From Petrimonas sulfuriphila (GTDB lineage: Bacteria; Bacteroidota; Bacteroidia; Bacteroidales; Dysgonomonadaceae): DNA of 64,000 nt. The notes below the pieces were generated by a model. The model saw only the letters and a list, made by a program, of their open reading frames with translations. It ran no database searches and had not been told where the DNA came from. The stretch is taken from the NCBI RefSeq assembly GCF_051201015.1, contig NZ_JBPEHI010000001.1; one strand, given 5' to 3'. The translations under genes were made by a program, and so were the position numbers. Shown here piece by piece: positions 51,875 to 58,613 of this stretch (position 1 is the stretch's first letter; every line of letters begins with the position of its first letter).

Positions 51875-53071
51875 ATGACAAGATTTGCACACGGTGTTTC
51901 CGCTTTACGTTCGTCAGAAATCAGGGACCTGATGAGCCTGGCCACTTCTCCCGACATCATCTCTTTTTCAGGCGGAATGCCGGGTAACGAACTTTTCCCG
52001 TTGGATAAGATAGATAATATTTATCAGTCGCTTACCGAAAAAGAAAAACAGGTTGCCATGCAATACGGGCCCACCAACGGGTTGCCGACGTTGCTGGAGT
52101 CCCTTTCGCAATACCTTGAAAAGAAAGGATTGCCGGTAGGGAAGAATCGTTTGATGATGACTACGGGATCACTTCAGGCGATCAACATCCTGGCAAAAGC
52201 CTTTGTGGATCCGGGTGATACTGTTCTGGTTGAAACACCTTCTTTTATTGGGGCATTATCTGCCTTTCGATCGTATGAAGCCAATCTTGTTTCTGTTCCT
52301 CTCCAGGGAGATGGTATCGATATAGAAGCGTTAAGAACGACGTTGAATACTGCTGGCCCGAAGCCGAAGTTCCTCTATTTTGCCCCTAATTTTCACAATC
52401 CTGCGGGTATAATTTATTCGGAAGAAGTGAAGCATCAGATGATTGAATTGTTGAAAGATCAGGACATCCCGCTTATCGAGGACGATGTTTACAGCGATTT
52501 GTACTTCTACGAAGAGGATGTGCCGAAAATGACAAACATAAAAACAATGGATCCCGAGGGCATTGATGTCTGTTTTACGGGTTCGTTTTCTAAAATTCTC
52601 GGTCCCGGCTTGCGCCTGGGTTGGATGCTTGTTCCGGAACACATTTACAAAAAGTGTGAATTGATCAAACAATCTATGGATGCCTGCTCGCCCAGTTTTT
52701 CACAGGTGATAGCCGATAAATTCATCCGCAACGGTTATATTTATGAATATACTGAGAATGTGCGGCAGGAGTACAAAAAACGCGGGTTGGCCATGATTGA
52801 GGCCTTAGAGAAGTATTTGCCCGATTACGTTTCGTTTGAAAAGCCACGTGGCGGGTTTTATATCTGGCTTCACCTGCCCAAAGGAACTGACAGTTCGCTT
52901 ATCTTGAAAAAAGCCATCGAAAAAGGAGTGGTCTTCGTTACCGGAAAGACATTCGACCCCGACGGGGTAAAAAATGATTGTATACGTGTATCGTTTTGCA
53001 ATACGGCCACAGATGTTATTCAGAAAGGAATTCCCGTCGTTGCGGAAGCGATCCGGGAGGTGTGCGGATAA
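51875..53071 (+). CDS. PLP-dependent aminotransferase, class I/II
   Basis: The 398-residue fold-type I aminotransferase resembles the LysN/2-aminoadipate and MocR-related group. MQYGPTNGLPTLLESLSQYL, MTTGSLQAINILAKAF, NFHNPAGIIYS, IEDDVYSDLYF and the PLP-lysine region TGSFSKILGPGLRLGW (Lys about 234) are present. In this operon it most plausibly converts aromatic amino acids to aryl-pyruvates for IorAB. The substrate inference rests on context. It lies 40 bp downstream of the ACT gene and is last in the operon. Confidence 0.9.
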   Translation: MTRFAHGVSALRSSEIRDLMSLATSPDIISFSGGMPGNELFPLDKIDNIYQSLTEKEKQVAMQYGPTNGLPTLLESLSQYLEKKGLPVGKNRLMMTTGSLQAINILAKAFVDPGDTVLVETPSFIGALSAFRSYEANLVSVPLQGDGIDIEALRTTLNTAGPKPKFLYFAPNFHNPAGIIYSEEVKHQMIELLKDQDIPLIEDDVYSDLYFYEEDVPKMTNIKTMDPEGIDVCFTGSFSKILGPGLRLGWMLVPEHIYKKCELIKQSMDACSPSFSQVIADKFIRNGYIYEYTENVRQEYKKRGLAMIEALEKYLPDYVSFEKPRGGFYIWLHLPKGTDSSLILKKAIEKGVVFVTGKTFDPDGVKNDCIRVSFCNTATDVIQKGIPVVAEAIREVCG

Positions 53072-53080
53072 ATAAATCAA

Positions 53081-55249
53081 TCAATTCCACCAATAGGTCA
53101 TCTTCAGCACCAGCGCACGGTTACGCACTTCACGCGTGTTCGCAAAGTAATTGTCGGTATAGACAATAAATAAATCCGAAACGGGTTTATACCTCCACTG
53201 GAAACGGATGTTCAGGTTGGTGTTGTTCAACTGGTCATTGTATTGCACAAAAGTGGTCAGGTACACTTTGGGTGAGAATGTGATGTCCAGCTTTGGGCCT
53301 ATCAGCCAGAAATGTTTGTGTTCGAAGGGTTCGGGTAAACGTATGTTAGTGTATGTGGCATTCATGGTGAAATTCACGAAAGGTTGATACCGGTATACCA
53401 TTTTTGCATCAATCATATCGTACTGGCCGTTGAAAAATCCCCCTTTGGCATAGGTTACCGTTCCGTTCAACATTTTCCGGTTATTGGAGGTGAACGAAGT
53501 GTAAATATTGGTGTAACTGTAATCGCTCCCTGCCGGCAGGAATGTGTGGCTTGTGTGGGTCGGATCGAAATCCTGCATCAGTTTTATGTAGTAGTTCTTC
53601 ATGCCTGCCGCGATGGTGGACCGGTCTCTGAATTCCAGCTTATATCCGAGATCGAGTGCATGGTCCAACTTTTCGAACCCGGGGGTATAATAATCGTCAT
53701 ATTCCGCATAAGGCCCGTGAATAACCACTCGCTTATTCGGTACAAAGAAATAGCTTATTTCGGGACGGAAGGAGATAAAGTCCCGGCGTTGGACGTATCC
53801 GGTCTCTGCCAGATAATTGGCACCTACGGCGGTTTCCCGAAACTCTATCCTGACCTTGCCGTTGTTGTATACGGCCGATGCTCCCTGTGCGTACTGTTGG
53901 TCGGGATTTCCCGGCTGGAAAGACCGGTGATAGAATACTTTTCCTGTCCAGATATTGTCGCGCGAAGCCAGGTTGGCGTCCAATGCTGCAACACGGTTAA
54001 ACAGCCTCTGTGATCCCTCGCCAAGAGTTTCTTTGTTTATCATCATAAAACCCAGGTTGGAGCGAGAGAGTATTTTCTTCTGAACAGACAACACCGAGAA
54101 ATTCCTTACGGCAAAAGCATCTGTTTTTTCCGTGGCCATGTTCATAAATCCTATGCGCCAGTCCTGCCCGAGTTTGCCGCTTACCCGGGCACCGCCCAAT
54201 ACCGGTGCATCCAGTCCTATCCTTCGGGAGAAGAATGGTGTAGTGTTTGTTTCCCCGTAATTGGCAAACAGGTCGCTGTTCTCGAGAAAGAACTGCCGCT
54301 TTTCGGGGTAAAGCAGTTCAAAACGGTCGATATTCATCACCTGCTGGTCCACTTCCACCTGGGCAAAATCGGGATTGTAAGTCAGGTCTAGATTCATGGA
54401 GGTGCCTAGTCCGATCTTGGCGTCCAGTCCGAAGTCTTTTCGGTATCCGGCATTTTCGCCGGCGTCAAAATTTTGATGATACCCCCCGTAGAGGTACGGG
54501 ATAAGAGAAAAATTTGTCCTCGGCCTGGGTAAAGGTTCATCGAATTTCAATACTCCTGTATAAGCCAGTGAGGCATGCGGAAACTGACGAGGCACAGGTG
54601 CCCAGACCGATTTCTCGTTCGATTTTAGATCGAGGCGCCCGAAGTTGGCATACCAGGTTTGGCTTTTAGACGGATAACGAATGGATTTGAACGGGATTTT
54701 CATCTCCGTAATCCATTTGTCGGGATAATCTTTCACCTTTAGTTCCACTTTACTGTCCCAGTTCAGGTTCATGACCGAACCGTCCGATACCAGTCCGTCC
54801 CATATAGCTCCCGACGCAGAATTTCCGAACGAAAACCCGTTGGTTTGATCGCGGAATGTGTCGAAAACAGTGAGAAGATTGTCGTTGTTGTTAAATGCAA
54901 AATCCCTGCGGAAAGATTCGGCAATTCGTTTACCGGGAATTGTATCGTAAAAAATGACGGCCATGTAGAGAGCTTTGTCGTCGTATATGAGCATCAACTC
55001 CGATTTTTGCTGCGCAAATCCGGTATCTACCGGCTGGACGAGACGAAAGTTCTCCACCCGGTTTGCTGTCTGCCAATCGGTTTCGTCCAGCACGCCATCC
55101 AGCGTGATGGAACCTTTTATTTTCTTGACGGTGTAAACGAAGTTCTTATTGCGAATGTTTATGGAAATGGTATCGTTTGGAGTACCCTGTGAGAAGGTTT
55201 GAATTGCAAAAGCAACCATCAGAATAAAAGATAACCAGGATTTGATCAT
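53081..55249 (-). CDS. DUF5916 outer-membrane protein, copy A
   Basis: The 722-residue protein has a signal peptide (to TFSQ, about 20), an N-terminal carbohydrate-binding family 9-like domain (about 40-240: KGSITLDGVLDETDW, YDDKALYMAVIFYD, DKWITEMKIPFKSIRYP), and a DUF5916 beta-barrel domain ending in aromatic residues (LKMTYWWN). It contains YPEKRQFFLENSDLF, which is diagnostic of DUF5916. The role is unknown; an outer-membrane barrel with an exposed or periplasmic binding domain is likely. Only 13 bp separate it from the paralogue upstream, and the two align over their full length. Confidence 0.88.
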   Translation of the reverse strand: MIKSWLSFILMVAFAIQTFSQGTPNDTISINIRNKNFVYTVKKIKGSITLDGVLDETDWQTANRVENFRLVQPVDTGFAQQKSELMLIYDDKALYMAVIFYDTIPGKRIAESFRRDFAFNNNDNLLTVFDTFRDQTNGFSFGNSASGAIWDGLVSDGSVMNLNWDSKVELKVKDYPDKWITEMKIPFKSIRYPSKSQTWYANFGRLDLKSNEKSVWAPVPRQFPHASLAYTGVLKFDEPLPRPRTNFSLIPYLYGGYHQNFDAGENAGYRKDFGLDAKIGLGTSMNLDLTYNPDFAQVEVDQQVMNIDRFELLYPEKRQFFLENSDLFANYGETNTTPFFSRRIGLDAPVLGGARVSGKLGQDWRIGFMNMATEKTDAFAVRNFSVLSVQKKILSRSNLGFMMINKETLGEGSQRLFNRVAALDANLASRDNIWTGKVFYHRSFQPGNPDQQYAQGASAVYNNGKVRIEFRETAVGANYLAETGYVQRRDFISFRPEISYFFVPNKRVVIHGPYAEYDDYYTPGFEKLDHALDLGYKLEFRDRSTIAAGMKNYYIKLMQDFDPTHTSHTFLPAGSDYSYTNIYTSFTSNNRKMLNGTVTYAKGGFFNGQYDMIDAKMVYRYQPFVNFTMNATYTNIRLPEPFEHKHFWLIGPKLDITFSPKVYLTTFVQYNDQLNNTNLNIRFQWRYKPVSDLFIVYTDNYFANTREVRNRALVLKMTYWWN

Positions 55250-55262
55250 GTTTCTACTGTTT

Positions 55263-57428
55263 TTAATTCCACCAATAGGTCAGTTTCAATACCAGCGCAC
55301 GGTTTCGGACTTCACGTGTATTGGCATAATAATTGTCGGTATAAACTAAAAATAAGTCCGATACAGGTTTGTAACGCCATTGGAAACGGATGTTCAGGTT
55401 GGTATTATTGAGTTGTTCGTTATACTGCATGAACGTGGTGAGAAACAATTTATCCGTGAAAGTGATGTCGAGCTTGGGGCCGACCAGCCAGAATTGATGA
55501 TTTTCAAAGGGCTGCGGTAAGTGAAGGTGTGTGTATGTAACGTTCATCGAAAAATTCACGTAGGGTTGAAACCGGTACACCATTTTTGTGTCAATCATTT
55601 CGTAATTTCCATTGAAAAAACCGCCTTTGGAGTAAGTAGCCGTTCCGTTGAGTGGTTGGCGGTTGTTGGACGTGAATGTGGTGTAGAAGTCGGAGTAGTT
55701 ATACTCACTCCCCACCGGTAAAAAAACGTTGCTTATGTGGGTTGGATCAAAGTTTTGCATCAACCTGATGTAATAATTACGTATGCCTGCCGCAATGGAC
55801 GAACGATCACGGAACTCGACCTTATAACCCAAATCCAGTTCATGGTCAAGTTTGTTGAATTGATGAGTGGAATAATTCTTGAATTTGGAATAAGGTCCGT
55901 GTATGGTTACCGTTTTATTGGGAATAAAAAAATAGGCCAATTCCGGGCTTAACGAAATGTAATTCTTGCGGCGAACGAAGCCTGTTTCTGCAAGATAATT
56001 ATCACCTACTGCCGCCTGGTCCAGGCTGATGAGGATATTACCCTTACTGTATTTTACGGATGCGCCTTGTGCGTATTGACCGTCGGGATTATTCGGTTGA
56101 AAAGACCGGTGATAAAATACTTTACCTGTCCATTCGTTGTTTTTGCTGGCCAGGTTGAAATCCAGTGCCGCAACACGGTTAAAGAGCAGAGTACCGTCGG
56201 GCTTGTTCAGGTACTCTTTGTTGACGAACATAAAGCTGATGTTGGAGCGGGCCAGAATTTTCTTTTGTAGCGACAATACGGTGAAGTTTCTGGCCAGGTG
56301 ATCGGTAGTTTTCTCGGTGGTCATGTTGATAAACCCAAGACGGAAGGTATTGTTGATCTTGCCGCTTAACCGTGCTCCTCCCAACACCGGTGCATCCAGT
56401 CCGATGCGCCGTGAAAAAAACGGTGTAAGCCCCGTGTTTCCGTAGTTTGCAAATAAATCGCTGTTCTCGAGGAAAAACTGCCGCTTTTCGGGATAAAATA
56501 GTTCAAAACGGTCAATATTCATCACCTGCTGATCTACTTCCACTTGAGCAAAGTCGGGATTGTAGGTCAGGTCCAGATTCATTGCCGTTGATATTCCGAT
56601 TTTTGCATCCATCCCGAAATCTCTCCGGTAACCGGCTTGTCCACTTGCTTCATAATCCCGGTGATATCCGCCGTAGATATAGGGTATAAGCGAAAAGTTC
56701 ATGGTGGGTTTGGGTAACGGTTCTTCAAAATGCAACACTCCCGTGTAGGCCAGGGAGGAATGAGGAAATTGCCGGGGAACGGGTGCCCAGGCCGACTTCT
56801 CATTGGCCTTGAGGTCCAATCGCCCGAAATTAGCATACCAGGTCTGGCTGTTTGCCGGATAACGGATCGACTTAAACGGAATTTTCATTTCCGTGATCCA
56901 TTTATCGGAGTAATTCTTCAGCTTGAGCTCAACCTTGCTGTCCCATTCGCTGTTTTTGGTTTCACCCGACCTGATTCCGTCGGAGATAGCGCCTGAGGCC
57001 GAAAACTCAAAAGTATAGCCGTTGGTTTGATCGCGAAACGTATCGAATACGGAAAGGAAGTTGTCGTTGTTGTTAAATGCATAATCCCTGCGGAACGACT
57101 CAAAAATACGTTTGCCGGGGATGGTGTCGTGAAAGACCACCGCTACATAGATGGCTTTATCGTCGTAGACCAGCATCACCTCCGATTTTTGTTTAGGGAA
57201 TCCGGTATCCACCGGCTGGACAAGAAAAAAGTTGTCTGCCTTGTTTGCCGACAGCCAATCCGGCTCATCCAGCACTCCGTCAAGTAGGATGCGGCTCTTC
57301 ATCTTCTTGGCGGTATACACAAAGTCCTTGTTGCGGATAGTGATCCTGTTCGAATCCAAAGGGTTTTGTTGGGAAAACAGGTGAGAACAACAGAAAAGCA
57401 CCGCTGCAAGCACAAAAAATCTTTTCAT
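55263..57428 (-). CDS. DUF5916 outer-membrane protein, copy B
   Basis: The 721-residue paralogue of the next gene has the same order: signal peptide (to LFSQ), CBM9-like domain (KSRILLDGVLDEPDW), and DUF5916 barrel (YPEKRQFFLENSDLF, C-terminal LKLTYWWN). Differences are scattered over the whole length and most diagnostic stretches are identical. The two genes are a tandem duplication that has since diverged. It follows the TonB_C-repeat gene by 57 bp on the same strand and probably shares its transcript. Function unknown; surface binding or transport is possible. Confidence 0.88.
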   Translation of the reverse strand: MKRFFVLAAVLFCCSHLFSQQNPLDSNRITIRNKDFVYTAKKMKSRILLDGVLDEPDWLSANKADNFFLVQPVDTGFPKQKSEVMLVYDDKAIYVAVVFHDTIPGKRIFESFRRDYAFNNNDNFLSVFDTFRDQTNGYTFEFSASGAISDGIRSGETKNSEWDSKVELKLKNYSDKWITEMKIPFKSIRYPANSQTWYANFGRLDLKANEKSAWAPVPRQFPHSSLAYTGVLHFEEPLPKPTMNFSLIPYIYGGYHRDYEASGQAGYRRDFGMDAKIGISTAMNLDLTYNPDFAQVEVDQQVMNIDRFELFYPEKRQFFLENSDLFANYGNTGLTPFFSRRIGLDAPVLGGARLSGKINNTFRLGFINMTTEKTTDHLARNFTVLSLQKKILARSNISFMFVNKEYLNKPDGTLLFNRVAALDFNLASKNNEWTGKVFYHRSFQPNNPDGQYAQGASVKYSKGNILISLDQAAVGDNYLAETGFVRRKNYISLSPELAYFFIPNKTVTIHGPYSKFKNYSTHQFNKLDHELDLGYKVEFRDRSSIAAGIRNYYIRLMQNFDPTHISNVFLPVGSEYNYSDFYTTFTSNNRQPLNGTATYSKGGFFNGNYEMIDTKMVYRFQPYVNFSMNVTYTHLHLPQPFENHQFWLVGPKLDITFTDKLFLTTFMQYNEQLNNTNLNIRFQWRYKPVSDLFLVYTDNYYANTREVRNRALVLKLTYWWN

Positions 57429-57485
57429 TTAGAGAAAATGTATTTTCTGAATGTCAATTGTTGAACCTGTCGTCTTGAAACACCC

Positions 57486-58334
57486 TTACGGGTTTGCGCT
57501 CAGGGCAGGGATCGGCTCTTCGTCAATGGTAAAATCGATGGGAAGCAGGCACTTCACGTTCACCTTCTCACCGTTGTTCTCTCCCGGAATCCATTTGGAC
57601 ATCAGGCTGAGCACACGAATCGCTTCGTTGTCGAGCTGGGAATGCAATCCCTGAACCACCTCGATATTTGAAATAGAGCCGTCAACAGCCACGATGAAAG
57701 AGCAGAGTATCCTGCCCTGAACTCCCTGTTGGCGGGCTTCCTTTGGGTACCGAAGCTGGTGTGCGATAAATCCGGCCAGTTCTTTTTCTCCGTAAGGATA
57801 CTGCGGCATTTTATCCACGATGGAATAGACTTCGGAGTTGGCGATCTCCGGGTTAGTCTTACCTACGGTATTTGCGGGATTTGTCGTGGTGCGTGCCACA
57901 GTTTTCGCATTTTTGTTCAACCGGAAATACATGGGTACGTAGCTCTTGGAGCGGACAAACTCATCCTTGTACTTGGCCGGGCGCCAGGGCGGCATAGCCT
58001 GCAAAATACGCAGGGCTTCCTTGTCGAGTAGGGAGTCTGCACGGTGAATCAGTTCGAAATTGGTCAATGTTCCGTCTTTTTCAACTACAAACGTATAAAC
58101 GACTAATCCTTGTACGTTACGTTCAACAGCGTCGGCGGGATAGCGAAGTGTCCCGGAAATGAACTTATGCATTTCCCCCGATCCCCCGGTGAATATAGGG
58201 GGGATATCGGGATTTTCGATTATTTTTCCTTCGTAGGCAGGAGGCGGCTGAAGCTGAAAATTTTCGGACGCAAAAGCAGAAATCGTTATCAGGTATAAAG
58301 CCGATAACGACAAAAGTAACGTTTTAGGATTCAT
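57486..58334 (-). CDS. Protein with two TonB C-terminal domains
   Basis: The 282-residue protein has an N-terminal hydrophobic stretch (to SAFAS, about 23) and two TonB_C-type domains. The first is about 50-135 (LRYPADAVERNVQGLVVYTFVV) and the second about 185-270 (LRYPKEARQQGVQGRILCSFIV). The Pro-rich span that lets ordinary TonB cross the periplasm is absent, and the N-terminus looks cleavable. It is therefore unlikely to be a normal energy transducer and may be a periplasmic partner of the two DUF5916 proteins encoded downstream. A -7 box lies at 58375-58382. Confidence 0.82.
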   Translation of the reverse strand: MNPKTLLLSLSALYLITISAFASENFQLQPPPAYEGKIIENPDIPPIFTGGSGEMHKFISGTLRYPADAVERNVQGLVVYTFVVEKDGTLTNFELIHRADSLLDKEALRILQAMPPWRPAKYKDEFVRSKSYVPMYFRLNKNAKTVARTTTNPANTVGKTNPEIANSEVYSIVDKMPQYPYGEKELAGFIAHQLRYPKEARQQGVQGRILCSFIVAVDGSISNIEVVQGLHSQLDNEAIRVLSLMSKWIPGENNGEKVNVKCLLPIDFTIDEEPIPALSANP

Positions 58335-58374
58335 TTATTTCTTGTTGTTGTTTAGACCTTTTTCGTTTGAAAAG

Positions 58375-58382
58375 CAAAGATA
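58375..58382 (-). promoter_or_regulatory. -7 box for TonB_C protein operon
   Basis: TATCTTTG on the minus strand, 41 bp before the start codon. Confidence 0.5.
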
Positions 58383-58413
58383 ATAAAAAAAACCAACGTT
58401 TTTAAAGCAGCTG

Positions 58414-58444
58414 TTTGAGATTAACAAATAAATTCATAGATTTG
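58414..58444 (+). promoter_or_regulatory. Canonical Bacteroides promoter for small RNA
   Basis: TTTG (58414-58417) and TAGATTTG (58437-58444) are separated by exactly 19 nt, a full match to the TTTG-N19-21-TAnnTTTG consensus. It is the best complete promoter found in the window. No coding sequence follows it directly; a terminator follows about 55-100 nt later. Confidence 0.65.
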
Positions 58445-58449
58445 TGGCG

Positions 58450-58546
58450 GTTTTTCATCATCGTGGTAATTCTGTTTTACAATTTTCCACGAAAAAAAGC
58501 AGCCGGCTATGGAAGTGAAGCGCCTTTTGCCGGCTGCTCGCTTTTT
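58450..58546 (+). ncRNA. Predicted small RNA, about 97 nt
   Basis: This transcript is bounded by the promoter at 58414-58444 and the terminator at 58498-58546. It has a 5' stem TCGTGG (58461-58466)/CCACGA (58487-58492) with a 20-nt U-rich loop, then the strong terminator stem. No convincing reading frame lies between, only an ORF that overlaps it with no sensible start. I do not recognise it as 6S, SRP or tmRNA. The exact start is estimated. Confidence 0.5.
58498..58546. terminator. Bidirectional terminator in divergent interval
   Basis: AGCAGCCGGC (58498-58507) and GCCGGCTGCT (58529-58538) form a perfect 10-bp GC-rich stem with a 21-nt loop. CTTTTT follows on the + strand and seven T residues follow on the minus strand. 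It lies between two divergent genes, so it terminates neither and needs its own transcript. Confidence 0.8.
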
Positions 58547-58583
58547 ATCGATTCACTCCCCACCGTAAACCGCAAAATTTTTT

Positions 58584-58591
58584 TATCTTTG
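58584..58591 (+). promoter_or_regulatory. -7 box for receiver-PPDK gene
   Basis: TATCTTTG, 23 bp before the ATG at 58614. It lies after the terminator above, giving the gene a separate promoter. Confidence 0.5.
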
Positions 58592-58613
58592 TCCTCTTAA
58601 GATTTCACCCGAT

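Noticed and set aside
58415..58600. 61-codon frame across the predicted small RNA
   Set aside because: It starts within the promoter, crosses the terminator stem and has no recognisable features, so it would not be transcribed from its start.
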